Shown in pieces: positions 49,979 to 59,722 of a stretch of DNA of 60,204 nt (positions are counted from its first letter, which is position 1; each line of letters starts with the position of its first letter). The translations under genes and the position numbers were made by a program. The notes under the pieces were generated by a model. It made no database searches, had not been told where the DNA came from, and saw only the letters and a program-made list of their open reading frames with translations. Source of the DNA: Syntrophaceae bacterium UBA6109 (GTDB lineage Bacteria > Desulfobacterota > Syntrophia > Syntrophales > UBA6109); assembly GCA_002428445.1 (NCBI GenBank), contig DIWJ01000067.1, forward strand, positions 71,659 to 131,862, read 5' to 3'.

Positions 49979-52258
49979 CTAAGGTTCTCCGCCTGCAGGC
50001 ACAGCCAGGAAACCGACGCCCTTCTGGCTGCGGGCATCCTGGTAAACGTGCAGGTAGAGGCCTTGCGTGCACCGCGGCAGATGGATGACCCGCACCACCT
50101 CAGCAAATCGCTCGCAGTCCGGCAGCAATTCGGCAAGCTGATTCCGGCTTTTCATAAAGAAATCTTCGCGGAAGGTCGTCGCCAGATGATCCGGATACAG
50201 GGCGACCGGGACGATATGGGCTTCGACGAGGTCGCTGAAAAAATGGGTCCCCAGAGAGACCTCCGGCGTTGCGCCGTTCTCCTCGAAGGCGATCTCCGCC
50301 AGGATCTTTGTCCGGTTGATATCCTCGTATCCGACGCGTACCCCGAGTTGGATGTCGTTGCTCCCCCAGCGTCCCGGCCCGAAGAGGGCATAACGCTTGT
50401 CTTCGAAAAATCGGTTGAGGCGGTGGACGATCCGACCTACGGCAATCTTGTCTTCGTACGAAGGCAATCGATTGTAGGCCTTCGGATCGACGTAAACGAC
50501 ATACTCAACGTCCCGAACGACGGCGTTCCAGACGACGCGGTTGTTGGTGAACAGGACCGCATCGCGCGGCATGTCTTCCGGTATGGCGATTTCTTCCATG
50601 CTGCCGGCAATGGCAAGTGTCCGGCACTGGAGCAGGAACAGTTTCTCCCCGTTCCAGGCGAATTCCACATCTACGGGCCGTCCGTAGGCATTCTCCAGTT
50701 TTGCAAGAACCCGCTTCATCAAGGTTACGAACGGCGTCCGCGAAAGGAAATTATCAAAACTGACGCAGGCCTTGTCCATCTCGACTTCCTGCATCTCGAA
50801 AAGCGGAGGGGAATAGAGTCCGTCCCGATTGGTCGAAAGGGCATAGAAGCGGTGCCGGGCAGGAGCAAGGGAGAGAATTTCCTCGAATTCGTGCCGCTCC
50901 AACCGGCCCGTCCTGAGATTGAGGATATCAATCATCCGCTGGGAATATTTCATGATCTGCCGGACATCGCCTTCCGGGCGGAGCAACGGCTGACCGAGGG
51001 GCACCAGCCGTGGATACCCCTGCCCGACGCGGTCGACCGCCTGGGTCCCGAGCCCGTAAACGAGGCGCACGATCCCGTCTTCCCGGCGGATCCGCAACGT
51101 CCACCGGTAGGGATTCTGCGAAAAGGCCACCCCGGCTGCGAAGGGGAAAAAGTAATCTCCGTACCGGTTTCCCACGACCTTCTGCACAAGCACGCTCATT
51201 CGTTCGTCATAGTCCAGCAGCTTGTGATCGCGCCGGTAAAGCAGGGGCGCCGGCGCATAGGTGCTCATGTGCACCTGTTTGAACCCCTCGATGAATGCAG
51301 CGAGCCGCGTCTCCGGATCGCCCTGGTTGGCCAGGAAGAGGGAGTCGTATTTGCCGGAAAAGGCGAATCCGAAGTTGTCCTCCAGGAGGCTTGACGATCG
51401 CAGGATGAGCGGCTCTTCGCCCATCCGTTCGAGAAACGTCCGAAACATCGCCACGGTATCGGGCGGAAAGGAGGCCTTTGCGAAGACCTGTCCGATATTC
51501 CGGTAGTTTTCCGCAATGTCTTCGCGGCTCTGGTATTTCCGGCTGGAAAAGCTGTACAGGCAGTTGTAATCCATGAAATCGGACAGGATGCCTGAGTTGA
51601 AGTAGTACGACTCGGGAACGGTGACGTGCCGTTCGAAATCGGGGTCACGTTCGAGCAACCGCGGCAGGATGATCTTGCTGGCGAGGAGAAGGCCGGCCGC
51701 TTTTCCGCCGATCTTTCCCGGCCGGCGTGGCGTGGAAAAGCTGCTGGCGAGCATCTCGTCGACGTCTCGGATCGTGATGAAGTGCTTGGCGATCCCGATG
51801 ATGGGCAGGTGGTTGGAGATGAAATGGTTGATCAGCGCCACGCGCACGCCTTCCGCTTCGGTCGGATCGATGAAGAGATCCCCCTGAGGGATATCGCAGA
51901 ACTCCCGGAGGACCCTGCGGATTTCCGCCGGCGTCGCCCCTTCCGCATTGACCACGCGCGTCAAACTGCGGAAGGCATCGCGCTTCCTCACAAGATTGAT
52001 GTAGTTGTCGATTTCTTCGTCGGAAAAATGGCTGATGAAATGAAGATCTACGAGGGCGTCGGCAAAGGCCTTGAGGCTCTCCTCGGTGATCGCTTTCCCT
52101 TCGGCCTCCAGGCTTGCCGCGGCCTCGGCACGGATCGCCCCCTCATCCGTCAAGCGCCGCGCGGCCAGCGCCGAAAGAAATTGGGCTCGCACCTCGTCCA
52201 GGAGCTGCGGATGCTCCATCATCTTTTGAAAAACCCGGTAGATCCTGACGAGATCCAT
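49979..52258 (-). CDS. PEP/pyruvate-binding domain protein (PPDK N-domain-like)
   Basis: A 759-residue protein. A helical N-terminal region of about 170 residues precedes the ATP-grasp-like pyruvate-phosphate-dikinase nucleotide domain (KIGGKAAGLLLASKIILPRL, LILRSSSLLEDNFGFAFSGKYDS, VGNRYGDYFFPFAAGVAFSQNP and VEFAWNGEKLFLLQCR). The C-terminal 250 residues (FGPGRWGSNDIQLGVRVGYEDI and HFFSDLVEAHI) are a conserved extension. No phosphohistidine or PEP-utilising barrel is seen, so it is not a full PPDK or PEP synthase. Such proteins are widespread in Desulfobacterota and of unknown role. Start at 52258 with AAGGG close upstream. Confidence 0.85.
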   Translation of the reverse strand: MDLVRIYRVFQKMMEHPQLLDEVRAQFLSALAARRLTDEGAIRAEAAASLEAEGKAITEESLKAFADALVDLHFISHFSDEEIDNYINLVRKRDAFRSLTRVVNAEGATPAEIRRVLREFCDIPQGDLFIDPTEAEGVRVALINHFISNHLPIIGIAKHFITIRDVDEMLASSFSTPRRPGKIGGKAAGLLLASKIILPRLLERDPDFERHVTVPESYYFNSGILSDFMDYNCLYSFSSRKYQSREDIAENYRNIGQVFAKASFPPDTVAMFRTFLERMGEEPLILRSSSLLEDNFGFAFSGKYDSLFLANQGDPETRLAAFIEGFKQVHMSTYAPAPLLYRRDHKLLDYDERMSVLVQKVVGNRYGDYFFPFAAGVAFSQNPYRWTLRIRREDGIVRLVYGLGTQAVDRVGQGYPRLVPLGQPLLRPEGDVRQIMKYSQRMIDILNLRTGRLERHEFEEILSLAPARHRFYALSTNRDGLYSPPLFEMQEVEMDKACVSFDNFLSRTPFVTLMKRVLAKLENAYGRPVDVEFAWNGEKLFLLQCRTLAIAGSMEEIAIPEDMPRDAVLFTNNRVVWNAVVRDVEYVVYVDPKAYNRLPSYEDKIAVGRIVHRLNRFFEDKRYALFGPGRWGSNDIQLGVRVGYEDINRTKILAEIAFEENGATPEVSLGTHFFSDLVEAHIVPVALYPDHLATTFREDFFMKSRNQLAELLPDCERFAEVVRVIHLPRCTQGLYLHVYQDARSQKGVGFLAVPAGGEP

Positions 52259-52408
52259 AATCCCTTGTGAGCAGACGCCCCGGCCTGCAGCCCTTGCCGT
52301 CACCTTCTTGACAGCACATCTTCATTCACATATGCGCTGCTTTTGCCGTTCCGCACCAGGCGACGCGTCTCCGGCGCCCTGCATGATCGGCGCCTTCCGA
52401 AGACAGGC

Positions 52409-53776
52409 TCATTTCCGCAGGTCGTACTTGATCATCTTCAACTGCAGCCCCTTGCGGCTCAATCCCAGCTGCCGGGCTGCCTTGGTGACATTCCCGCCAC
52501 ATTCTTCAAGGCTCTTCACCACCATCTGGCGCTCGAGACTTTCCATGTGTTCTTTGAGGAAATCCTTGAAGGGTTTGTCCCTTTTTTCGGGAGGAGTCCC
52601 GGACAGGATGAGACCGGCCGATTGGATTTCCGGAGGGATGTCAGAGAGTTCGATCATTCGCCCGCTCGCCATGAGGACCGTTCTCTCGACGAGATTCTCC
52701 AATTCCCGGATATTGCCCGGCCACTCGTAGCGGAGAAAAAGTTCCCGGACTTCGGGCGATAGGCCCTCCACCTGCCGGTTCAATTTCCGATTGAACCGTT
52801 CGAGGAAGAAATCGCACAGGGGAACAATGTCCTCCTTCCGCTCCCGCAGGGGCGGCAGATGGACGGGAAACACATTCATGCGGTAGAAGAGATCCTCCCG
52901 GAAGCGTCCATCCTTTACATCCTGCTGAAGATTTCGATTCGTTGCGGTGATCAGACGCACGTCGACCTTGATCGATCGCAGGCCCCCCACCCGTTCGAAT
53001 TCCTGCTCCTGGAGGACCCGCAGCAGCTTCACCTGCATGTCGCGTGGGATATCACCCACCTCGTCCAGGAAAAGCGTCCCCTTGTGGGCCAGTTCGAACC
53101 TTCCCTGTTTGCTCGCCGCGGCGCCGGTGAAGGCACCCTTTTCGTGCCCGAACAACTCGCTCTCCATGAGGTTCTCCGAGATCGCGGCGCAGTTGATCTT
53201 GATGAAGGGTTGATTTCGGCGCGGGCTGTTCTTGTGAATCGCCCGGGCCACCAGCTCTTTGCCCGTACCGGTCTCTCCCGTAATCAGGACCGTGGTCGTC
53301 GTAGGCGCGACGCGCCGGATCGTTTCATAGATCGCGAGCATCGGCGGGCTCGAACCGACAAGCCCCTGATGGTCCAGATCGTCGGGACTGAAGCTGATCT
53401 CTTCCTCATTGAGCTCCATGGTGCGGATCGCTTTGATGATCACATTCTTCAGTTCATCCCGGTCGAAGGGCTTCGTGATAAAATCGAAGGCGCCTTTCTT
53501 GAGGGCGTCCACTGCCGTGGAAACCGTTCCGAAGGCGGTAATCATGATGACGGGGGTGGAGGGAAAGTCGCTCGTCACCCTCTCCAGGAGCGCCATACCG
53601 TCGATTTTGGGCATTTTGAGGTCAGTCACAACGACCGACACATCGTCGTCGAGAAGCTGCAGCGCCTCGGCACCGTCCGCGGCGGCGACCACTTCATAGC
53701 CTTCTTTCGCAAGCATGGCCGCCAGGACGGTGCGCATATTCTGTTCGTCGTCGACGATCAGGATCTTGTGGGTCAT
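52409..53776 (-). CDS. NtrC-family sigma-54-dependent response regulator
   Basis: A 455-residue regulator. Receiver domain with phospho-Asp in VVVTDLKMPKIDG (near 53) and KPF motif; AAA+ domain with Walker A GETGTGKE near 170, the sigma-54 contact GAFTGA motif in EKGAFTGAAASKQGRFE, Walker B GTLFLDEVGDIP and the R-finger region; Fis-type HTH at the C terminus (GGNVTKAARQLGLSRKGLQLKM). GAGGAG precedes the start. Paired with the histidine kinase gene that begins upstream at 55350. A sigma-54-type promoter lies at 58662, which this activator might serve, though another regulator is equally possible. Confidence 0.94.
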   Translation of the reverse strand: MTHKILIVDDEQNMRTVLAAMLAKEGYEVVAAADGAEALQLLDDDVSVVVTDLKMPKIDGMALLERVTSDFPSTPVIMITAFGTVSTAVDALKKGAFDFITKPFDRDELKNVIIKAIRTMELNEEEISFSPDDLDHQGLVGSSPPMLAIYETIRRVAPTTTTVLITGETGTGKELVARAIHKNSPRRNQPFIKINCAAISENLMESELFGHEKGAFTGAAASKQGRFELAHKGTLFLDEVGDIPRDMQVKLLRVLQEQEFERVGGLRSIKVDVRLITATNRNLQQDVKDGRFREDLFYRMNVFPVHLPPLRERKEDIVPLCDFFLERFNRKLNRQVEGLSPEVRELFLRYEWPGNIRELENLVERTVLMASGRMIELSDIPPEIQSAGLILSGTPPEKRDKPFKDFLKEHMESLERQMVVKSLEECGGNVTKAARQLGLSRKGLQLKMIKYDLRK

Positions 53777-53820
53777 GGAGGCTCCTCTATTATGGAAGAT
53801 GGGACCTGTCAAGCCGCCTT

Positions 53821-55350
53821 CTATCCGGCAGCAGGGAGGCGGATGTAGAAGATGGTCCCTTGGCCGGGGAGAGATTTGACGCGGATGTTGCCGCCGTGCC
53901 GGCGAACGATCTTCTGGCAAATGGCGAGCCCCAGGCCAACGCCCCGCTCTTTGGTTGTAAAAAAAGGCTTGAAGACTTGCTTCATGTCCTCCCGCCGGAT
54001 GCCCCGCCCCGTGTCCCGGATGGAGATGCCCACCGCCTCTCCGACCTCACCGCCGATTCGAGACGTCCGGACGGAGAGGATGCCGCCGCCGGGCATCTCT
54101 TCAATGGCGTTGAAGACGATGTTCAGGATCACCTGCACCAGTTGTTCGGCATCCGCAAGAACAGGAGGCAGCTCCGCCCGGAGATCCTTTTCGATCTTCA
54201 CGGAGGAGGAGGCGCCACGCGCAGCAATCAACGAAAGAACCTTTTCGATAATCGGATTGACCTCCTGCAGGCGCATCTGAGGGGAGGAGTGCGGTTTCGC
54301 ATAGTCCAGGAATTGCGAGACGACGCGGTTGAGCCGGTCGACCTCCTCGATGATGACGCGCAGCAGACGGCGCGGTTCGTCGGCCGCCGCATCCGACTCC
54401 ATGTGCTGCGCCGCTGCCTTGATGGACCCCAGCGGGTTGCGGATCTCATGGGCGAGCACCGGCGCCATCTCCTCCAGCAGCAGGGCCTTCTCCCGCTCCA
54501 GTTTCTCGTCGAATTCATACAGGGAGGTGAACACGTCACGGCTGTCCGGATACAGCGCGCTGAAGATTTTTTTCAGGATCCACTTGAAGGGTTCGATGGA
54601 GATGACGACCACAAAGGCAGCTACCAGAACGTGGGTCCAGGGCGGGGGCGCCCCGCTCCCGAACAGGCTCAGAAAGATGTACAGAGTGATCGTCACGAAC
54701 AGGGTGACAAGGGCAACGACCAGCGCTTTTGCCATGAGGTCGTGCAACTCCGACAGGTGGGGATGCGTAATAAGGATCATGATGAAATAGGCAAGGGCGG
54801 CGATGAGGAGATTGGACAGCGGCGGAACCCCGTAGCCCAGGTGCCGGAAAAGATCGACCGCGCCGAAGACGGCCGTCGCAGCACAGGCAATGGCCAGATA
54901 GCCGATGCGTTTTTTCTCCGGACCGGCAGGTTTCTTTCTCAGGTAGGCCAGAACCGCAGCGTAGCAGATCGACAAGACAGCGGCGACATACAGTTCCGAA
55001 ACTGCCGTGAGATAGGGCCATGCGGAAAGCGGCGTGAGATTGAGGAAGACAAGGGCCGCGCTGACGGCGGCGAGCACCACACCGTCCCTCCTGGCAAGGA
55101 AGGTTTCCTTGCCGAGCAGATATCGCGTGAAAAGGACCATCGTCGGTGCGATCGCGACGAGCCCCAGAAAACGGATCATTTGCCACAGGGGCAGGGGCAA
55201 GATCCCGTAAAGAAAAGTACCCCCCTTGTGGAGGAAAACGGCGAGGCACACTGCCGCAAAGGACCGGTAAAGCGGCTCCTTCTTCTGGTGGATAAAAAGA
55301 GAAACCGCGATCGTCAGGCTCACGGCGGCCAGAGAAAAGATCTCCATCAT
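53821..55350 (-). CDS. Membrane sensor histidine kinase, partner of the NtrC-type regulator
   Basis: A 509-residue kinase. The N-terminal 260 residues contain about eight hydrophobic segments (a 7TM-type sensor without a clear periplasmic domain). Then the HisKA box VLAHEIRNPLGSIKA, N-box IVFNAIEEMPGG, G1 IRDTGRGI and G2 VGLGLAICQKIV. It autophosphorylates and controls the regulator gene that starts 44 bases after its stop on the same strand. An alternative start is one codon later. The signal is unknown; the neighbour trkA/trkH might hint at ion or energy status, but this is only position. Confidence 0.92.
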   Translation of the reverse strand: MMEIFSLAAVSLTIAVSLFIHQKKEPLYRSFAAVCLAVFLHKGGTFLYGILPLPLWQMIRFLGLVAIAPTMVLFTRYLLGKETFLARRDGVVLAAVSAALVFLNLTPLSAWPYLTAVSELYVAAVLSICYAAVLAYLRKKPAGPEKKRIGYLAIACAATAVFGAVDLFRHLGYGVPPLSNLLIAALAYFIMILITHPHLSELHDLMAKALVVALVTLFVTITLYIFLSLFGSGAPPPWTHVLVAAFVVVISIEPFKWILKKIFSALYPDSRDVFTSLYEFDEKLEREKALLLEEMAPVLAHEIRNPLGSIKAAAQHMESDAAADEPRRLLRVIIEEVDRLNRVVSQFLDYAKPHSSPQMRLQEVNPIIEKVLSLIAARGASSSVKIEKDLRAELPPVLADAEQLVQVILNIVFNAIEEMPGGGILSVRTSRIGGEVGEAVGISIRDTGRGIRREDMKQVFKPFFTTKERGVGLGLAICQKIVRRHGGNIRVKSLPGQGTIFYIRLPAAG

Positions 55351-55484
55351 GGGATCAGAGTTCCTGATTTATTCGAGTGTTGCGCCGGGGAAACGTTCCC
55401 GAATTTTCCTTTTTGCGCTGCCAACACCGGCAACGATATCATATCGGCAAAGAGTCAGCGAAGTCAAGGCGCGGCGGGTGCGCA

Positions 55485-55513
55485 TTGACAAGGCCCTCGC
55501 CTTATCCTATATT
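55485..55513 (+). promoter_or_regulatory. Strong sigma-70-type promoter for trkA-trkH
   Basis: TTGACA and TATATT are separated by exactly 17 bases. The transcript would begin near 55520, about 120 bases before trkA. Confidence 0.75.
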
Positions 55514-55640
55514 CCGGCGACTCGGAGACAAGTGGAACCCGGTCTCGACATCCATCCCGGTTTTCTCCGCGGGAAGAGACCTGCCGTGAAGAAACGACGG
55601 CGGCCGCGGGAAAATGCCGCAGGCCAGAAGGTGTTGCCTC

Positions 55641-57005
55641 ATGAAGGTCATCATTGTCGGCGCCGGACAGGTCGGCTACAACATCGCGGACATCCTCTCC
55701 AAAGAGGGCAACGATGTCGTCGTCATCGACCGCAACGAAGAGCAGCTCCGCATCATTTCCGAAAACCTCGACGTGCAGACGGTCACCGGCAGCGGCAGCA
55801 GTCCCGATGTCCTGAAGAAAGCCCGCATCGAGCAGGCCGAGATGCTCATCGCCGTCACGGACAGCGACGAAACGAATATGATCGCCTGTCTCCTCGCCGC
55901 CACACAATCAAAGGTGCCACTGCGAGTCGCGCGGATCCGCAACCCCGAACTGAATGGGGACCATCCGCTCTTCAGCAAGAGTTGTCTCAACATCGATTTG
56001 TGCATCAATCCGGAGCGGGAAGCGGCGCGGCGCGTCATGGACGTCATCTCCTATCCGGGCGTCGCGGAGAGTTTCTCCTTCGCCGATGATCGCGTCAAGC
56101 TGTTCGGTTTCACGATCGATCCCGGCTGTCCCGTCGCGGGCAAACGTCTCGCCGATCTCCGCAGCCTCTACGAAAAGAAGAATGTCCTCATCACCTCGAT
56201 CGTTCGGGGCGATGCGTGGGTCACGCCGACGGGTTCATCGACCGTCGAAGAAGGCGACTACATCTTCGCCATCACGGACACCGTCAGTGTCACGGACGTC
56301 CTGCGCTTCTTCGGCAAGGAGACCACTCCACCGCATCGGATCGTGATCGTCGGCGGAGGCAGCACGGGCCTGATGCTCGCGGAAATGATCGAACAGCAGG
56401 GCATCGCCGTCAAGATCATCGAGAAACGCGAAGCGAAATGTGAGTTTCTCGCCTCCCGGCTGGAGAAGGCGACCATCATCCATGGCGACGGCACGAGCCA
56501 GGATCTTCTCCAGGAGGAGAATATCCAGAATACCGACATTTTTCTCGCCGTAACGAACGATGAAGAAGCCAATATCCTGGGGGCGCTTCTGGCCAAACAG
56601 ATGGGAGCGAAGAAGGTTTTTTCCCTCATCAACCGCGTTGACTACAATCCGATTGTCTCCCGGGTCGGCATTGACGGCGTCATCAACCCCCGGCATGCGG
56701 CCATCAGCAGGATCCTTCACTTCATCCGCAAGGGAAAGATCATCTCCGTCGCACCCCTGCGCGACGAGAAGGCGGAGGCCTTCGAGTTCATTGCCCTCGA
56801 AACATCCGAAATCACCACACGTCCCCTGAAAGATATCCGTTTCCCCAGGGGGACGATTGTCGGCGCCATCGCGCGCGGCGACGATATCCTCATCCCGGAC
56901 GGCAACACTGCCATTGTTCCCGGCGACCGCGTGATCATCTTCAGCCCGCGCGACAGAATTCCCGAGCTGCAAAAACTCCTGACCGTGAAACTGGAATACT
57001 TTTGA
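55641..57005 (+). CDS. trkA: Trk system potassium uptake protein TrkA
   Basis: A 454-residue peripheral protein with two RCK (TrkA_N + TrkA_C) halves. The first NAD-binding motif is VIIVGAGQVGYNIADIL at residue 3, the second IVIVGGGSTGLMLAEMIEQ near 235; each is followed by a TrkA_C domain (VKLFGFTIDPGCPVAGKRL and AFEFIALETSEI). It binds NAD(H)/ATP and gates TrkH potassium channels at the inner membrane. Its stop overlaps the trkH start (TGATG). Confidence 0.95.
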   Translation: MKVIIVGAGQVGYNIADILSKEGNDVVVIDRNEEQLRIISENLDVQTVTGSGSSPDVLKKARIEQAEMLIAVTDSDETNMIACLLAATQSKVPLRVARIRNPELNGDHPLFSKSCLNIDLCINPEREAARRVMDVISYPGVAESFSFADDRVKLFGFTIDPGCPVAGKRLADLRSLYEKKNVLITSIVRGDAWVTPTGSSTVEEGDYIFAITDTVSVTDVLRFFGKETTPPHRIVIVGGGSTGLMLAEMIEQQGIAVKIIEKREAKCEFLASRLEKATIIHGDGTSQDLLQEENIQNTDIFLAVTNDEEANILGALLAKQMGAKKVFSLINRVDYNPIVSRVGIDGVINPRHAAISRILHFIRKGKIISVAPLRDEKAEAFEFIALETSEITTRPLKDIRFPRGTIVGAIARGDDILIPDGNTAIVPGDRVIIFSPRDRIPELQKLLTVKLEYF

Positions 57006-58456
57006 TGAACTTCCGCAATGTCTTGAGCGTCCTCGGCGGATTTCTGACCATCCTGGGGGCAAGCATGCTTCTCCCCCTGGGCTGTTCCATCCTTTACGGA
57101 GAACAGGACTCGCAAGCGATTCTCCTGTCTCTGGCCATCACCTGCGGATCGGGAGCGCTCCTTTTTTTCTTTTTCCGGCTGAAGGAAAAAAGGAGCGCCC
57201 TGACGCATCGGGAAGGGTTCCTCATCGTCTCTCTGGGCTGGATCTCGGCGTCGATTTTCGGTTCGCTGCCTTACATGCTCCAGGGGATTCTGCCCTCCTT
57301 CGCTGATGCATTCTTCGAGACCATGTCGGGCTTCACGACGACGGGCGCCACGGTCATCCGAAACATCGATCCCCTGCCGCACGGCATCCTTTTGTGGCGG
57401 GCGCTCACCCAGTGGTTGGGAGGCATGGGCATCATCATCCTGGCCGTTGCCATCCTGCCTTTTCTCGGCGTCGGCGGGAGACAACTCTTCAAGGCCGAGG
57501 TGCCGGGTCCCGTCAAGGACAAATTGACACCCCGAATCATCGAGACGGCCAGAGCCCTCTGGATCACCTACATCATCCTGTCGATTGCCGAATTTGTTTT
57601 CCTGCTCCTGGGCGGAATGAGCCTATTCGATTCGGTCTGCCATACCTTCGCCACGATGGCGACCGGTGGCTTTTCGACGAAAGACTCCAGTATCGCCCAC
57701 TACAACAGCGCCTATATCGATGCCGTCGTCACGATCTTTATGGTGCTCGCCGGCATGAATTTCACGCTTCACTACTGCCTGCTGACGGGAGATATCCGCT
57801 CCTTTTACAAGGATCCCGAATTGCGCTTCTACCTGGCCGTCATCTTCACGGCGACGACCATCGTTACGCTCGACCTCCGGCTCCATATCTTCCAATCGAT
57901 CGGGGACGCCTTCCGCTATGGCGTCTTCCATGTCGTTTCCATCATCACGACGACGGGATTCGTAACGGACAACTTTGCGAAATGGCCCGCCCTTTCCCAG
58001 GTAATCCTGCTTCTTCTGATGTTTGTTGGAGGATCCCAGGGTTCGACGGGAGGTTCCATCAAATGTATACGCATCCTCCTCATCCTCAAACAGACCTACA
58101 AGGAACTGTACCGGCTGGTCCACCCGCATGCCATCGTCCGGATCAAGCTCGGAGGGCAGATGATCCCTCCGGATACCATGCAGGGTGTCTGGGGTTTCTT
58201 TGCCCTGTACCTGGGCATCGCCATCCTCGCCACCATCATCATGTCCTCACTGGGCCTGGACATGATGACGTCTTTTTCCTCCGTGGCGGCAACGTTGGGA
58301 AACGTGGGACCGGGCATGGGAATCGTCCATCCCGCCACGACCTATGCCGATATTCCCATTACAGGGAAATGGATCCTTTCGTTCTGCATGCTGGTTGGTC
58401 GTCTCGAGATCTATACAGTCATCATCCTCCTCATACCGGAGTTCTGGAAAAAATAA
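57005..58456 (+). CDS. trkH: Trk system potassium uptake protein TrkH/TrkG
   Basis: A 483-residue channel protein. Four pore-loop motifs are visible as TTTGATV (near 113), MATGGFST (near 220), TTTGFVTD (near 317) and TLGNVGPGMG (near 433), with conserved STGGSIKCIR between. About ten membrane helices. With TrkA it takes up potassium driven by the membrane potential. The start at 57005 is coupled to the trkA stop. Identity is secure. Confidence 0.95.
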   Translation: MNFRNVLSVLGGFLTILGASMLLPLGCSILYGEQDSQAILLSLAITCGSGALLFFFFRLKEKRSALTHREGFLIVSLGWISASIFGSLPYMLQGILPSFADAFFETMSGFTTTGATVIRNIDPLPHGILLWRALTQWLGGMGIIILAVAILPFLGVGGRQLFKAEVPGPVKDKLTPRIIETARALWITYIILSIAEFVFLLLGGMSLFDSVCHTFATMATGGFSTKDSSIAHYNSAYIDAVVTIFMVLAGMNFTLHYCLLTGDIRSFYKDPELRFYLAVIFTATTIVTLDLRLHIFQSIGDAFRYGVFHVVSIITTTGFVTDNFAKWPALSQVILLLLMFVGGSQGSTGGSIKCIRILLILKQTYKELYRLVHPHAIVRIKLGGQMIPPDTMQGVWGFFALYLGIAILATIIMSSLGLDMMTSFSSVAATLGNVGPGMGIVHPATTYADIPITGKWILSFCMLVGRLEIYTVIILLIPEFWKK

Positions 58457-58661
58457 TCGTTAGCGCTCCGCAGTCCGAAATACGGGCGATCGCTCCGGCA
58501 GTATCCCGAAGCCGGGAAGTACGCTTCGCGCTGCATAGTCTCCTACACAGATCCAGGGCACCGGCAACCTGCCTTTTCTGACTTCCAGCAGCCCCTCGAA
58601 TCCGATTATTCTCCTTTTTTATCGGTCAGTTATATTTTTTCTCCGACCGGCTGTGCCGCTT

Positions 58662-58677
58662 TGGCACGCTTCCTGCC
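58662..58677 (+). promoter_or_regulatory. Sigma-54-type promoter for the FabD-like operon
   Basis: TGGCACGCTTCCTGCC has the full TGGCACG -24 element and CTGC at -12, GG and GC exactly 10 bases apart. Only T12 and the final W differ. Inverted repeats at 58504-58518 (TCCCG/CGGGA) and 58623-58649 (CGGTC/GACCG) lie upstream and could be activator sites. Transcription would start near 58688, about 52 bases before the gene at 58740. Confidence 0.72.
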
Positions 58678-58739
58678 ATGACATGAGCGTTCTGCTGCAG
58701 CAGGGTTTCATTCGCCTTTCGAAGGAGGTAGTCCGGATC

Positions 58740-59687
58740 ATGATGAGGAACCAAATCGCCGTCGCCTTTCCGGGACAGGGATCCCAGAGGCCCGGTATGG
58801 GCAAGGACTTCTTCGACCGCTTCGATGTCTGCCGGAAGACCTATGAAGAAGCGTCCGATTCCCTGGGATGGGACGTCGCAGCCCTGTGTTTCGGGCAGGA
58901 CGAGCGTCTGAACATGACGGAGTTTACACAGCCCTGCATCGTTACAACGGAGGTCGCCATGCTCCGTTGCCTGCAGCAGGCTTACGGATTCGCTCCTTCC
59001 GTTTTCGGGGGGCACAGCCTCGGCGAATTCACGGCACTGGTCGCCGCCGACGCGCTGCCGCTGGCGGAAGCCCTCCGCATCGTGCAGATCCGGGGACGGC
59101 TCATGCAGCAGGCGACACCCGTCGGCATGGGGGGCATGTCGGCCGTCATCTCCGAGAATCTCGACGCGGAACTGCTCCGCAACGTACTGGTGGACTTTCC
59201 CATCGATGTCGCCAACATCAATTCCCCCCGGCAGATCGTCATCAGCGGGGAAGCCAAGGCCATGCCGGCAGCGGAAGAGCTGCTGAAGGAATCGTTCGGA
59301 AAGGATCGGCCTTTCCGTTTCGTGTCACTGAACGTCAGTGCACCCTTTCACAGTCGCTTCATGAGGTCCGTCGAAGAAGCCTTCGCCGACATCTTCCAGA
59401 CGATCGGCCGCGGCCTGGATCCGGAAAAAGCCAGACAGGTCACCTCCAACTTCACCGGCGCCTTTCACACCGGCGAGGCGGAAGCCATCTCCAATGCATT
59501 GGCCGCGCAGATCAGCAATACCGTCTACTGGCAGGACAACATGATGGGACTGGCAGAGACGGCGGAACGCATCTTCGAAATCGGCCCGTCCCGGCCGCTG
59601 CGAGAGTTCTTCAAGTCGCTTCCCGTCACCTGTCTGTCCATCACCACGCTCTCCGGAGCGGAGCGTATTTTCGCCGAAAACAACTGA
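58740..59687 (+). CDS. Acyl-carrier/CoA malonyltransferase (FabD-like)
   Basis: A 315-residue acyltransferase. FPGQGSQRPGMGKDFF at the N terminus, catalytic Ser in FGGHSLGEFTALVA near residue 90 and His in SAPFHSRFMR near 195 identify the FabD/acyltransferase family. It moves malonyl or a related acyl group between CoA and ACP. It is not next to other fatty-acid-synthesis genes; instead it is 35 bases upstream of an acyl-CoA dehydrogenase gene and under a sigma-54-type promoter, so it may act in acyl-CoA degradation or a special lipid route. AAGGAGGT lies ten bases before the ATG. Confidence 0.82.
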   Translation: MMRNQIAVAFPGQGSQRPGMGKDFFDRFDVCRKTYEEASDSLGWDVAALCFGQDERLNMTEFTQPCIVTTEVAMLRCLQQAYGFAPSVFGGHSLGEFTALVAADALPLAEALRIVQIRGRLMQQATPVGMGGMSAVISENLDAELLRNVLVDFPIDVANINSPRQIVISGEAKAMPAAEELLKESFGKDRPFRFVSLNVSAPFHSRFMRSVEEAFADIFQTIGRGLDPEKARQVTSNFTGAFHTGEAEAISNALAAQISNTVYWQDNMMGLAETAERIFEIGPSRPLREFFKSLPVTCLSITTLSGAERIFAENN

Positions 59688-59722
59688 AGCCCCTCGGCCG
59701 AGCAAGAAAGGATCGCGGTAGC